Assembly (NCBI RefSeq): GCF_022829405.1
Contig: NZ_JAKSXW010000149.1
Location: 496,001-560,000 of the forward strand
Direction: 5' to 3'
Length of the DNA: 64,000 nt
Source of the DNA: Methylobacterium sp. J-076
GTDB lineage: Bacteria; Pseudomonadota; Alphaproteobacteria; Rhizobiales; Beijerinckiaceae
The position numbers and the translations under genes are program-made. Shown here in pieces: positions 9,633 to 21,625 of this stretch. Below the pieces are notes generated by a model, which was not told the origin of the DNA, did not search any database, and was given only the letters and a program-made list of their open reading frames with translations. Within the stretch, counting starts at the first letter, position 1, and every line of letters begins with the position of its first letter.

Positions 9633-11099
9633 TCACTTCCAGGCGTCGAAGGCCTGCTGGAGGACCTGCTCGCCGGACTGGCCCTTCTCGAAGGTCAGCA
9701 CCGCCCGCCGGCCGGAGGTGTAGCGCACCGCCAGATCGAACCATGCCCGGTGCAGCAGCAGCTCGCTGTTGCGCTCGACGTCGGAGGGCAGCGACGACAG
9801 GCCGATGAGAAACAGGTTGTCGCGCACCCGGACCGGCAGGCCGGATACGGGCGAGCCGCGGCCGTTCTCGTCGTCCTTGGCCTGGAGCAGGCCGACATCC
9901 TGGACGACGCGGGAGGCGGCGTCGGCGCCGCTCTCGCTGAACGACAGGCTGACGGTGTGGGAAGCCGGCAGGGTGGCGTCGAGGTTCTTTTGGATCGTCA
10001 TCGTCAGGGTGAGCCCCGCATCGGGGTACGTCACTGTCGCCGTCGCGGTGGTCTGCAACGGCTGGCCCTGCTCGCCGTCGACCGTGTCGAGGCGCCACGT
10101 CACGCGGCCCGTGCTCGTCACCGGCTGGGCCCCCTCGCCCTCGGGCGTTTCCTCGATGAGGAAGGCGCGCTTGGCCACGGCGACGCCGGGCGGCGGCGGG
10201 GCGGCGGAGGCGACGCTCTTCGGCGCCGCCCCATCCTGCTTGGGCTTCGGCCTCTCCATCGGAGCCTGATCACCGCCGACCCGGTCGTTGAACTTGGCCT
10301 CAGGATTGTCGCTGGCCTGCTGCGAAGCCTCGGTGCTCGCCCGCGATGCCAGCTGCGGCTTGTCGCGGAGCAGGAAGGCCGCCACGGCGATCGCGCCCAT
10401 CACGGCGACGAGCACGATCCCGACGACGAGGTTGCGCAGGGTCTTGGAGCGGCCGCTCCGCGGCGCCACGACGGCGATCCGCGGGCGCTGACGGCCCTGA
10501 GCCCCGTCGGATGCGGCGTCCGGCCCGTCGTCGGCGAGCCCGGCGGGCTCCGTGGCCGGGGCAGGGCCCGGCGCCAGCTCCGCTTCCTGCCCCGTGGAGG
10601 GCTTACGCGCGGCGATGGCGATCGCCGCCTCGCGCGGCTGCGCGTTGGCGGGCTCGGGCGTCAGCACGAACCGGGGCGAGGAGGCCGGAGGCAGCGCGGG
10701 TTCGAGGGGGGGACCGGCCACCTGAGAGGAGACGGGTTCAGGAAGCTCGGATTCCGGCCCGATGGGGGGCGGCGGCGCGGGCGGAGCGACGGTGTCCGCC
10801 GGGGTCAGGGATGACGCGGGCGGGGGCGAAGGTGGCGGGGGGGACGGGGCAGGCTGCTCCTTCGCCGCATCGTTGGCCGGAGCGGGGATGCCCCCATGCT
10901 CGACCTCCAGCCGCTCGATGGCCGTATCGAGGGCGCGCCGCTCCAGATCGATATCGTCTTCCGACAGGGGTGGTTCGAGGGAGCGGAGCTGGCTGATCAG
11001 GGCGTTCCGCGCCCGGTCGTAGACCGCCCGCCGCAATCCGGGCGAACGGTCGGGAAGGGCGTCGAGGGCCCTCGCCAGAAGCGGGTAATAATCGGCCAT
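9633..11099 (-). CDS. Single-pass membrane protein with proline-rich linker, unknown function
   Basis: A 488-residue protein. Residues 1-70 are a helical cytosolic head (YYPLLARALDALPD, RNALISQLRSLEPPL). Residues ~75-215 are a low-complexity Pro/Ala-rich linker. One transmembrane helix lies near 238-260 (NLVVGIVLVAVMGAIAVAAF). The C-terminal ~170 residues form an extracytoplasmic globular region with beta-like segments. The architecture suggests a head-linker-anchor-sensor protein. I do not recognise a characterised family, although similar hypothetical proteins occur in Hyphomicrobiales. It lies downstream of purA on the same strand after 151 bp. Confidence 0.7.
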   Translation of the reverse strand: MADYYPLLARALDALPDRSPGLRRAVYDRARNALISQLRSLEPPLSEDDIDLERRALDTAIERLEVEHGGIPAPANDAAKEQPAPSPPPPSPPPASSLTPADTVAPPAPPPPIGPESELPEPVSSQVAGPPLEPALPPASSPRFVLTPEPANAQPREAAIAIAARKPSTGQEAELAPGPAPATEPAGLADDGPDAASDGAQGRQRPRIAVVAPRSGRSKTLRNLVVGIVLVAVMGAIAVAAFLLRDKPQLASRASTEASQQASDNPEAKFNDRVGGDQAPMERPKPKQDGAAPKSVASAAPPPPGVAVAKRAFLIEETPEGEGAQPVTSTGRVTWRLDTVDGEQGQPLQTTATATVTYPDAGLTLTMTIQKNLDATLPASHTVSLSFSESGADAASRVVQDVGLLQAKDDENGRGSPVSGLPVRVRDNLFLIGLSSLPSDVERNSELLLHRAWFDLAVRYTSGRRAVLTFEKGQSGEQVLQQAFDAWK

Positions 11100-11250
11100 A
11101 CTGCTCCGGTTCGCCCGCTTGGCGCCCTTCCGGCTGCCGCTGAACCCGCAGCCGCCTCCTTGCCACGCTTCTTTTAACCAAATCGCAAGCCGTACAATAC
11201 CGCAGGCGGCGATTGCCCGGCGCCATCACCAGGTATGGCCGCCGCGCGGC

Positions 11251-12543
<1,293 letters not shown>

Positions 12544-12674
12544 GCCTGCCTTGAACCCGTGTCACTGCCCCGCGCGGCCCGGATGTGATCCGGGATGGCG
12601 GGCTCGGAGTCCGTTTTCGCGATCCGGCAGGGGAAATCAAGCAGACATGGCGCCGGCGACGTCGGCGACGGTGC

Positions 12675-13019
12675 CTATTTCGCCTCGGTGCCGGGGGTGC
12701 GGCCGGGCAGTTCGCCGGGCTTGATGACCGGCATCGACCCACTCTGGTCGGGCTTCACCACCGTGCCGGTGGCATCCCCCGGGGGCTTGATGACGCCATC
12801 GCTCTTCCGAAGCTTGTCGGACAGGGATTGGTCGTTCGGCGGGGCGTCGGCGCTCGGCCGGACCCGGTCCGGGGGCGTCTGCGCCGCCGGGGGCAGGGCG
12901 GGGTCGCTGTCCTGCTTGCGCAGCGGCGCGTCGGGGTTCTGGGCCAGCGCCACCCCGCCGGTCAGCAGCACCGCGAGGGCGGCGGCAGGCACTTTGGAGA
13001 GACGGAACAGGCTCGGCAA
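12675..13019 (-). CDS. Small exported proline-rich protein
   Basis: A 114-residue protein whose best start is a TTG at 13019, preceded by AAGGAGG at 5-base spacing. Longer readings of the frame run into the palindromic repeat at 13123-13212. Residues 1-26 are a signal peptide ending ALA before QNPD, so it should be periplasmic or secreted. The mature chain is hydrophilic and rich in Pro, Asp and Lys, with repeated VIKP/VVKP-type segments. It has no recognised domain and lies between purA and the aminotransferase gene. Confidence 0.65.
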   Translation of the reverse strand: MPSLFRLSKVPAAALAVLLTGGVALAQNPDAPLRKQDSDPALPPAAQTPPDRVRPSADAPPNDQSLSDKLRKSDGVIKPPGDATGTVVKPDQSGSMPVIKPGELPGRTPGTEAK

Positions 13020-13122
13020 CGCGGCCTCCTTGATCGGGCATGGAGTCCCACCCAAACCGGTGGCAGGCCAAACCGTTCCTCCGCGGGCAGCAATCGGGTG
13101 GGTCGGTTCCCTCGCCGCTTTC

Positions 13123-13212
13123 GTCATTGCGAGCGCAGCGAAGCGATCCAGGGATGCGCTACGTCCTGAGACGACCCGCTGCCCTGGGTTGCTTCGCTTC
13201 ACTCGCAATGAC
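13123..13212. repeat. Dispersed palindromic repeat, copy 2
   Basis: A 90-bp element with near-perfect inverted ends (GTCATTGCGAG at 13123 and CTCGCAATGAC ending 13212). The inner arms AGCGAAGC and GCTTCGCTT also pair. It shares AAGCGATCCAGGGA and the CCCGCTGCCC block with the copy at 1969-2053. It sits between the exported-peptide gene and the stop of the aminotransferase gene, and can form a long hairpin in RNA. No gene is encoded. Confidence 0.85.
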
Positions 13213-13238
13213 GTGGGGGGAGACGAGGCGTCCGCGCC

Positions 13239-14093
13239 TCAACCGGCGCGGGCGAGTTCGAGGTAGAGCTCCCGTAGGCGGCGGGTCAGCGGCCCCGGCG
13301 TGCCGTCCCCGATTCGCCGGCCGTCGATCTCGATCACCGGCATCACGAAGGCCGAGGCGCTGGTATAGAACGCCTCCGTCGCCTCCAGGGCATCGGAGAC
13401 CGGGATCAGCCGTTCTTCGACCGTGAGGTCGGCCTCGGCGGCGAGCCGCAGCACGCTGGCCCGGGTGATGCCCGGCAGCAGGGCTGTCGAGAGCGGCCGC
13501 GTCACCAGGGTGCGGCCCCGGATGATGAAGGCGGTGGAGGAGGAGCCCTCGGTGATGGCGCCGTCCTCGACCATCCAGGCCTCCGACACGCCGGCTTCGA
13601 CGGCCTGCTGCTTCGCCAGAACCTGCGCCAGCAGGGCCACCGACTTGATATCCCGGCGCTTCCAGCGAAGGTCCTCGACGGTGATGACCCGTGCGCCCTT
13701 CGCGGCGAGGGGGTTCGCCGCCACGGTCTTGGCCTGGGTGAACATCATCACCGTCGGCGCCGTATCGGCGGGCGGGAAGCCGAAATCGCGCTCGGCCACG
13801 CCCCGGGTGACCTGCATGTAGACGAGGCCTTCGGTGACGCCGTTCCGGCTCACCAGCTCGGTCTGCAGGCGCTCCCACTCCGCGGAATCGTGGGGGTTGC
13901 GAATGCCGATCTCGCCGAGCGACCGGTCGAGCCGGGCCAGGTGGGCGGCGTTGTCTACGAGGCGGCCGTCCAGGATGGCCGACACCTCGTAGATGCCGTC
14001 GGCGAACAGGAAGCCCCGGTCCATGATCGGCACCCGCGCCTCCTCGAAGGGCAAGAACTCGCCGTTCAGGTACACGATGCGGGACGCGCTCAC
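13239..14093 (-). CDS. D-amino-acid aminotransferase-like PLP enzyme (class IV)
   Basis: A fold-type IV PLP transaminase of the D-alanine aminotransferase/branched-chain group, 284 residues. MDRGFLFADGIYEV near residue 24 is the N-terminal signature, RRDIKSVALL near residue 140 carries the PLP-binding lysine, and EGSSST near 175 is the phosphate-binding region. A GTG at 14093 follows GAGGAAG at 6-base spacing and is preferred over the upstream in-frame TTG. Because it sits 57 bp after purB and lacks branched-chain-specific features, D-amino-acid transamination (cell-wall D-Glu/D-Ala supply) is the likeliest role. Aminodeoxychorismate lyase is a less likely alternative. Confidence 0.83.
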   Translation of the reverse strand: MSASRIVYLNGEFLPFEEARVPIMDRGFLFADGIYEVSAILDGRLVDNAAHLARLDRSLGEIGIRNPHDSAEWERLQTELVSRNGVTEGLVYMQVTRGVAERDFGFPPADTAPTVMMFTQAKTVAANPLAAKGARVITVEDLRWKRRDIKSVALLAQVLAKQQAVEAGVSEAWMVEDGAITEGSSSTAFIIRGRTLVTRPLSTALLPGITRASVLRLAAEADLTVEERLIPVSDALEATEAFYTSASAFVMPVIEIDGRRIGDGTPGPLTRRLRELYLELARAG

Positions 14094-14150
14094 GGCACTC
14101 TTCCTCAAGCTTTGGCGGAGTGTGTCTGGTGCAGGATCCGGGCCGACGGT

Positions 14151-15458
14151 TCAAGCCTGGCCGAAGACCCGGGCGAAGATCGTATCGACGTGCTTGAAAT
14201 GGTAGCCGAGATCGAAGCACTCCTCGATCTGCTCGTGGGTGAGCGCCTGCGCGACCTCAGTGTCGGCCTTCAGCAGGGTCAGGAAGTCACCCTCGCCGCG
14301 CCAGACCGGCATGGCATTGCGCTGGACTAGCCGGTACGCGTCCTCGCGGGAGACGCCGGCCTGGGTGAGCGCCAGCAGCACCCGCTGCGAGTGGACGAGG
14401 CCGCCCAGGCGGTCGAGGTTCTTCTGCATGTTGGCCGGGTAGACCAGCAGCTTCTCCATCACCCCGGTCATCCGGGCGAGGGCGAAGTCGAGGGTCACCG
14501 TCGCATCGGGGCCGATCATCCGCTCCACCGACGAGTGCGAGATGTCCCGCTCGTGCCAGAGGGCCACGTTCTCCATGGCCGGCAGAGCGTAGCTGCGCAC
14601 CATCCGGGCGAGGCCGGTGATGTTCTCGGTGAGCACCGGGTTGCGCTTGTGCGGCATGGCCGAGGAGCCCTTCTGGCCCTCGGAGAAGTATTCCTCCGCC
14701 TCGAGCACCTCGGTGCGCTGCATGTGGCGGATCTCGATCGCCAGCCGCTCCAGGGAGGAGGCGACGACGCCGAGCGTCGCGAAGAACATGGCGTGACGGT
14801 CGCGGGGGATGACCTGCGTCGAGACCGGCTCGACGGCGAGGCCCATCTTGCAAGCGACGTAGTCCTCCACCCGCGGATCAATGTTGGCGAAGGTGCCGAC
14901 CGCGCCGGAGATGGCGCAGGTGGCGATCTCCTCCCGGGCCGCCACGAGGCGGGCGCGGTTGCGGCGGAACTCGGCATAGGCCTGGGCGAGCTTGAGGCCG
15001 AAGGTGACCGGCTCGGCGTGGATACCGTGCGAGCGCCCGATGGTCGGCGTCATCTTGTGCTCCTGCGCCCGGTGCTTGAGGGCGTCGAGGAGGGCATCCA
15101 CGTCCGCGATCAGGATGTCGGCGGCGCGGACGAGCTGGACGTTGAGGCAGGTATCGAGCACGTCCGAGGAGGTCATCCCCTGGTGCACGAAGCGCGCCTC
15201 CGGGCCGACGATCTCCGCGAGGTGCGTGAGGAAGGCGATGACGTCGTGCTTCGTCACGGCCTCGATGGCGTCGATGCGCGCGACGTCGAAGGTCGCGTTG
15301 CGACCCATCTCCCACACCTTCTCGGCCGCCGCCTTCGGCACCACGCCGATCTCGGCGAGCGCCGTGGTGGCGTGTGCCTCGATCTCGAACCAGATCCGGA
15401 AACGCGACTCGGGCGACCAGATCGCGGTCATCGCAGGGCGGCTATAGCGGGGAATCAT
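14151..15458 (-). CDS. purB: Adenylosuccinate lyase
   Basis: Cleaves SAICAR and adenylosuccinate with release of fumarate, acting twice in purine synthesis. The 435-residue length is typical. QGMTSSDVLDTC near residue 87 and GRSHGIHAEPVTFG near residue 137 hold substrate and catalytic histidines. The fumarase/aspartase-superfamily signature GSSAMPHKRNPVLTENI near residue 262 is complete. I chose the ATG at 15458 (MIPRYSRPAM), which matches the family N-terminus. Confidence 0.97.
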   Translation of the reverse strand: MIPRYSRPAMTAIWSPESRFRIWFEIEAHATTALAEIGVVPKAAAEKVWEMGRNATFDVARIDAIEAVTKHDVIAFLTHLAEIVGPEARFVHQGMTSSDVLDTCLNVQLVRAADILIADVDALLDALKHRAQEHKMTPTIGRSHGIHAEPVTFGLKLAQAYAEFRRNRARLVAAREEIATCAISGAVGTFANIDPRVEDYVACKMGLAVEPVSTQVIPRDRHAMFFATLGVVASSLERLAIEIRHMQRTEVLEAEEYFSEGQKGSSAMPHKRNPVLTENITGLARMVRSYALPAMENVALWHERDISHSSVERMIGPDATVTLDFALARMTGVMEKLLVYPANMQKNLDRLGGLVHSQRVLLALTQAGVSREDAYRLVQRNAMPVWRGEGDFLTLLKADTEVAQALTHEQIEECFDLGYHFKHVDTIFARVFGQA

Positions 15459-15624
15459 CGGGCTGCGCACTCGACCGTCGTGGGATGGTCGGCGGGTAGC
15501 ACCGCCGGCGGCAGACCTCAATGCGCGTCACTGCGGGGAAGGGCGGCGCCCGCCTCGCGAGGCGGCGCGAACGAGGGACGAGGATCGGGCGGATCGCACC
15601 CCGCTCCACACCCCCGACTATTCG

Positions 15625-16371
15625 CTACTCGACCCGGATCCAGCCCGGCCCCATCAACCGCTCCTGCGGCTTGAAACGGGCCTTGTAGTCCATCTTCCGG
15701 GACCCATCGACCCAATAGCCGAGGTAGAGATACGGCAGGCCCATCTGCCGGGCCCGGCGGATGTGGTCGAGGATCATGAAGGTGCCCGGCGAGCGCCCGG
15801 CCTCGGTCGGTTCGAAGAACGAATAGACCATCGAGAGGCCGTCCGAGAGCACGTCCGTCAGGCACACGGCCATCGGCCCGCCCATCCCGCGGCCGGTGAT
15901 CGCCGTGTCCGGCCCGTGGCGGCGGTAGACCACGAGATGCGTGTCGACGTGGCTGTCCTCGATCATCATCGCGTAGTCGAGCATGGTCATGTCGATCATG
16001 CCGCCATCGTCGTGCCGGGCGTTCAGGTAGCGGCGGAACAGGGCGTACTGGTCCGAGGCCGGGCGGTTCTGCTCCGGCGCGCCGACCAGGTCGGCGTTGC
16101 GCGCCAACACCCGCTTGTGGCTGGCGCTCGGCACGAAGTCGTCCACCACCACCCGCACGGAGATGCAGGCACGGCAGGTCTCGCAGGCCGGACGGTAGGC
16201 GATGGTCTGCGAACGCCGGAAACCACCCTGCGTGAGGATCTCGTTCAGATCCCGGGCGCGGCGCCCGACTAGATGGGTGAAGACCTTCCGCTCCTCCTGT
16301 CCCTCCAGATAGGGGCACGCCGAGGGGGCGGTGAGGTAGAATTGCGGGGTGTCGCGCGGGTGGCTCGTCAC
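15625..16371 (-). CDS. bpt: Aspartate/glutamate leucyltransferase (N-end rule)
   Basis: Predicted to transfer leucine from Leu-tRNA to proteins with N-terminal Asp or Glu, creating N-degrons that ClpS delivers to ClpAP. The 248 residues fit the bacterial Bpt family. [16 protein letters not shown] near residue 19 and [12 protein letters not shown] near residue 63 carry the conserved cysteines of the N-terminal ATE domain. [16 protein letters not shown] near residue 182 and [18 protein letters not shown] near 218 belong to the C-terminal domain. clpS and clpA are at 35.2-38.1 kb in this window, so the pathway's writer and reader are both present. Confidence 0.93.
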   Translation of the reverse strand: MTSHPRDTPQFYLTAPSACPYLEGQEERKVFTHLVGRRARDLNEILTQGGFRRSQTIAYRPACETCRACISVRVVVDDFVPSASHKRVLARNADLVGAPEQNRPASDQYALFRRYLNARHDDGGMIDMTMLDYAMMIEDSHVDTHLVVYRRHGPDTAITGRGMGGPMAVCLTDVLSDGLSMVYSFFEPTEAGRSPGTFMILDHIRRARQMGLPYLYLGYWVDGSRKMDYKARFKPQERLMGPGWIRVE

Positions 16372-16534
16372 GCTTCGTCGGGACCTCGGCGCCAGCTCGG
16401 ATACCGCGCCGCGAGACAGTCTACAGGGGTCGCGGCCCGGCTCAATGCCTTTGAACGTTCGGCACCCGGCAAAATGGCGCGACTCCCGCGCGACGGCGAC
16501 GCGATCCGATGCCGCGCCACCGGCGGACCGCCCC

Positions 16535-17020
16535 TCAGCGCTCGTGGATAACGGCGAGGCCGAGCAGCACGTCGTGGCCGAGGCGCCGGTCGGCGCGCAC
16601 GAAACCGAAGGCGACGTCGAGGCACCACAGGAGGAAGGTGGAGACCGCGACGTAGAACAGCAGCGCGTGCACGGCCGCCGTCACGATATCGACCGGGGTG
16701 CCGCGCTCCGGCGCCACCACGCGCAGGCCCATCAGCCGCTGCCCGATGGTGCTCTGCCGCCGGCCACCCACGGTGATCGCGCTGTAGATGATGCCGCTCG
16801 CCGGCAGCACCGCGAACAGCGTCCAGCCCAGCCCGAAGGTCACGAGGCCGATCACGGTGATCGCCATGGTGAGCAGGGCGGTGAAGCCGAGGATGAACAG
16901 GATGTCGAGGAGGTAGGCGACGGTGCGGCCGCCGAGGCTCGCCCGCACGTAGGGAATCGGCAATCCCCCGAAGGCGGTGGCGGCGGGACGGTCGGCGAAG
17001 GCGGTACGGGGATCGGACAT
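16535..17020 (-). CDS. RDD-family membrane protein
   Basis: A 161-residue inner-membrane protein. The RDD core is visible as [18 protein letters not shown] (~25-42), with hydrophobic helices around 36-60, 62-85 and 118-140. Between the second and third lies [15 protein letters not shown], the usual conserved loop. The start is ATG 17020 ([12 protein letters not shown]). It lies between bpt and a lipoprotein gene in a minus-strand hemB-bpt neighbourhood seen in many alphaproteobacteria. Transport or exchanger activity is known for only a few RDD proteins, so no substrate is proposed. Confidence 0.82.
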   Translation of the reverse strand: MSDPRTAFADRPAATAFGGLPIPYVRASLGGRTVAYLLDILFILGFTALLTMAITVIGLVTFGLGWTLFAVLPASGIIYSAITVGGRRQSTIGQRLMGLRVVAPERGTPVDIVTAAVHALLFYVAVSTFLLWCLDVAFGFVRADRRLGHDVLLGLAVIHER

Positions 17021-17088
17021 CGGTATACCCTGCAAGCGGTGCAGCGATCCCAAAGTGGGCGTGGGCCCCCTCCGCCGCAAGGGCGGCC

Positions 17089-17457
17089 TCACGGTCGGGC
17101 CGGATCGCCCGCGGCCGCGTCCGGCGTGTCGAGGTAGTAGCGCTTGAGCATGTAGAGGGCCGGGCCGGAGAGGGCGGCGCCGTCCAGGGCGACCTCCACC
17201 AGCCCCGTGGCACCGTCGAACCGGCAGGTCATCCGGTGCGGGCGGTTGCCCTCGGCGAAGTCGACCCGGACCGTGCCGGACGCGGACCCGGGCCCCGCCC
17301 CCTGGAAGCGGATGTCCCCCCCCGTCGCCACCGCGGGCAGCGCCCGGCGGCAGCTGGCGACGCGGTCACGCCGGAGGGTGTCCTGACAGGCGGCGAGCCC
17401 CCCGAAGAAACCCGCGACGACCCCGCCGGCCAGGAACCAGCGATGCACGCGCCTCAC
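17089..17457 (-). CDS. Putative lipoprotein
   Basis: A 122-residue protein starting at GTG 17457. The first 24 residues form a signal peptide ending in a lipobox (GGLAAC), so it is probably lipid anchored. The mature part has two further cysteines (ASCRRAL and MTCRF) that could form a disulphide. It lies 25 bp downstream of hemB and 68 bp upstream of the RDD gene and may be co-transcribed with them. Function unknown. Confidence 0.65.
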   Translation of the reverse strand: MRRVHRWFLAGGVVAGFFGGLAACQDTLRRDRVASCRRALPAVATGGDIRFQGAGPGSASGTVRVDFAEGNRPHRMTCRFDGATGLVEVALDGAALSGPALYMLKRYYLDTPDAAAGDPARP

Positions 17458-17482
17458 GGAAGACCCGCCGCCCTCAACGAGT

Positions 17483-19248
<1,766 letters not shown>

Positions 19249-19440
19249 GCACGGCGCCGGCTCCAGCGACGAGAGTGAACGAAATCTTCCTTTAATCCAT
19301 TCAGTTTGTCTTTACTGACACAGGTAAATCGCGAATTCATCTTGCCGCTTAAATCGTCTTTCATTCCCGTCGGATAGCTTTGCCAACATAAGCGGTGACG
19401 GACAACACGATCACCGCAGGATCCGTCAGGGATTGCATCG

Positions 19441-19950
19441 ATGAAGAGCCAGTCCGCCCGCACCAAGCCCACCGCCTCCGAAGAGACGGCCGCCCCCCAC
19501 AACGCCTACCTGGAGGCCCTGCACCTCGTGGAGCGCCTGCACCGCCGGCTCCTCGACGTGATCAAGGACGAGTTCGAGCGCCGGGGCCGGGAGGACGTCA
19601 ACAGCGTCCAGGCGCTGCTCCTCTACAATATCGGCGACAGCGAGCTCGCCGCCAGCGAGCTGCGGACGCGGGGCTACTATCTCGGCTCGAACGTGTCCTA
19701 CAACGTCAAGAAGCTCGTGGAGGCCGGCTACCTCCATCACGCCCGCTCGAAGACGGACCGGCGCTCGGTGCGAATCAGCCTGACCGACAAGGGCCGCCAG
19801 ATCCACGACATCGTGCAGCAGCTCTACGACAAGCACTCCCGCACCATCGCCCCGATCGGCGGCATCTCCGACGATGACTTCGACCGGCTGAACCGTGCCC
19901 TGACCCGTCTGGAGCGCTTCTGGACCGACCAGATCCGCTACCGCCTCTAG
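19441..19950 (+). CDS. ldtR: MarR-family winged-helix regulator, LdtR-like
   Basis: A 169-residue regulator of the MarR superfamily. The recognition region reads RTRGYYLGSNVSYNVKKLVE near residue 75, followed by the wing HHARSKTDRRSVRISLTDKG. This NVSYNVKKL pattern is the hallmark of LdtR, which in rhizobia and Liberibacter controls an L,D-transpeptidase gene and cell-wall/osmotic-stress tolerance. The ATG at 19441 opens an N-terminal tail of about 20 polar residues. The 192-bp upstream region is unusually AT-rich for this genome and likely holds its promoter and autoregulatory site. Confidence 0.87.
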   Translation: MKSQSARTKPTASEETAAPHNAYLEALHLVERLHRRLLDVIKDEFERRGREDVNSVQALLLYNIGDSELAASELRTRGYYLGSNVSYNVKKLVEAGYLHHARSKTDRRSVRISLTDKGRQIHDIVQQLYDKHSRTIAPIGGISDDDFDRLNRALTRLERFWTDQIRYRL

Positions 19951-20002
19951 GACAGGCCGGCCACGGAGGAAGACCGCCTTTGCGCGCGCAGCGGCGCCGC
20001 CC

Positions 20003-20665
20003 TCAGAGGTGCAGCAGGCCGGCGATGCCGGAGACCACGGCGTAGGCGAAGCCCGCATTGATCGCCACGCCGAACAGGCCGACGGCCAGTCCCGCAAGGA
20101 CCACGATGCCGTCGCGCTCCACGAGGCCGAGGCCGACGAGGCAGACCGCCAGCCCGAGGGGGATCTGCCCGATGAGCGGCGCCGCGACGATCAGCGCCAG
20201 GGCCAGCGCGAGCAGCGCCACGCCCATCCCGCGCATGCCGATGGCCGTCTCGAAGACGCTGAGCCGCGGCCGCGACCAGCGCTCCAGCCGGCGCAGGACC
20301 GGCACCGCCCGCGTCACCGCGCGCTTCACGTCCGATTGCTTGATCGATTGCCCGAGCAGCCGCCGCGGCAGCCACGGCGCCGACATGCCGGCGGCGATCT
20401 GAACCGCCACGAGCAGCAGCAGGAGCCCGCAGACGAGCGGGATCGGCGGCGGCATCGGCAAGCAATTGGGCAGGCCCAGCAGCACGACGAGCAGGGCGAA
20501 AGCCCGGTCGCGCAGGACCGCCACGATGTCCGCCACCGTGAGACGCTCACCTTCCTGGCTCGCGAGCACGGTGAGGACGTCCGAGGTTCGTGCGCCGTAA
20601 GACACGTCTCGTCCAACCTTCACTGCCTTGCGGCGGGCTCTAGCCGAGAACGCCGCCTGCGCCAA
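20003..20665 (-). CDS. ExoD-family membrane protein
   Basis: An inner-membrane protein of up to 220 residues. It contains the ExoD pattern: a cytosolic N-terminus (TSDVLTVLAS...GERLTVADIVAVLRDRAF), then helices from PNCLPMPPPIPLVCG onward, and three more hydrophobic segments in the C-terminal half. ExoD was named from exopolysaccharide and alkaline-sensitivity phenotypes in Sinorhizobium; its molecular role is unclear. The start is uncertain: TTG 20665 opens the frame, but GTG at 20623 or 20602 is also possible. It converges on ldtR. Confidence 0.8.
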   Translation of the reverse strand: MAQAAFSARARRKAVKVGRDVSYGARTSDVLTVLASQEGERLTVADIVAVLRDRAFALLVVLLGLPNCLPMPPPIPLVCGLLLLLVAVQIAAGMSAPWLPRRLLGQSIKQSDVKRAVTRAVPVLRRLERWSRPRLSVFETAIGMRGMGVALLALALALIVAAPLIGQIPLGLAVCLVGLGLVERDGIVVLAGLAVGLFGVAINAGFAYAVVSGIAGLLHL

Positions 20666-20893
20666 GCGGTCCCATCCCTCGGCCCCGCCGCGGCCCGGGG
20701 ACGACGTTCCTCACCGAACCTCACGTTCGTGCAATATGGCCAAGTCCCCATCTCAAGTTTAGGCAATCAACCACGTATATCTCTGATATTATAATGCAAC
20801 CGACGTCGATATGCGTGTGAACAAAGCGACAAATAGAAGCATTTGATGGAAATTCGATGGTAGCATCGGTAAGATCCTACCGGCAGGTCCATC

Positions 20894-21625
20894 GTGTCCG
20901 CACGTTCCTCTCGAGGGCGCGACCTTCCGGCTTCCCTCATCTGCGGAATCGCGACCATCGCCCTGTGCCTGGGGGGCGGGGATGCGTTTGCCGCGGATCT
21001 CGACGTCCTCGTCTTCGGGAGCCTGGACGCGGCGGCCTCGACCTTCGCGAGTGCCGGCGCCAAGGTCGCACCGGGCTCACTCGCGCGGGCCGGTCCCGCG
21101 GCGATCCTCACCGTGGGGGAGGGCACGACGGTGGAGCGCTTCGCCTGCGGGTGCGGCGTGCTGCGCACGGTCCCCGTCCGCTCGCTCGCGGCCTCGGCCG
21201 TGTTCGGCCACCAGTGGTTTCTCCCGGCCGGCGTCCTCGCGGCGTTTGCGGGATTCGAGACCACGGCCGAAGCCCGCCCCTTCCGACAAGCTTCAGGCGT
21301 GCGGTCCGGGGGCCGGCTTCACGCCGAGGCTTGGCTGCAACCGACGGAACCGACCCTCGTGCAGGCGACGGTGATCGCCGGCACGGCGCGCGGCAGCGTC
21401 TGGGCCCGCCTCGCCTGGGGTTACCGCATCGGGTGGGGCTATCTCGGGCCGGAGGGCAGCGGCTATGCCGATGCGAGCGGCCACTGGAAAGGCGCGTTCG
21501 GCCTCCACCTCACCGACTTCGCCCTGTCCGCCCTCCACCTCCGGGTCTCGGCCGGCCTGCAATGGGAGGCGGGCCGGCCTGGGCCGTCGCCCTATGTCGC
21601 GCTCGCGACCTGGGCGCCGCTCTGA
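20894..21625 (+). CDS. BcsS-like exported protein
   Basis: A 243-residue exported protein. It starts at GTG 20894 with a GCAGG ribosome site, and residues 1-34 form a signal peptide ending AFA before ADLDVLVFGSLDA. The mature chain has alternating hydrophobic strands ending in aromatic or hydrophobic residues (LQWEAGRPG...YVALATWAPL), as in small outer-membrane beta proteins. The LDVLVFGSLDA opening and length fit the cellulose-biosynthesis protein BcsS family. No cellulose synthase gene is nearby, so the assignment to cellulose is tentative. The 228 bp upstream is strikingly AT-rich. Confidence 0.6.
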   Translation: MSARSSRGRDLPASLICGIATIALCLGGGDAFAADLDVLVFGSLDAAASTFASAGAKVAPGSLARAGPAAILTVGEGTTVERFACGCGVLRTVPVRSLAASAVFGHQWFLPAGVLAAFAGFETTAEARPFRQASGVRSGGRLHAEAWLQPTEPTLVQATVIAGTARGSVWARLAWGYRIGWGYLGPEGSGYADASGHWKGAFGLHLTDFALSALHLRVSAGLQWEAGRPGPSPYVALATWAPL

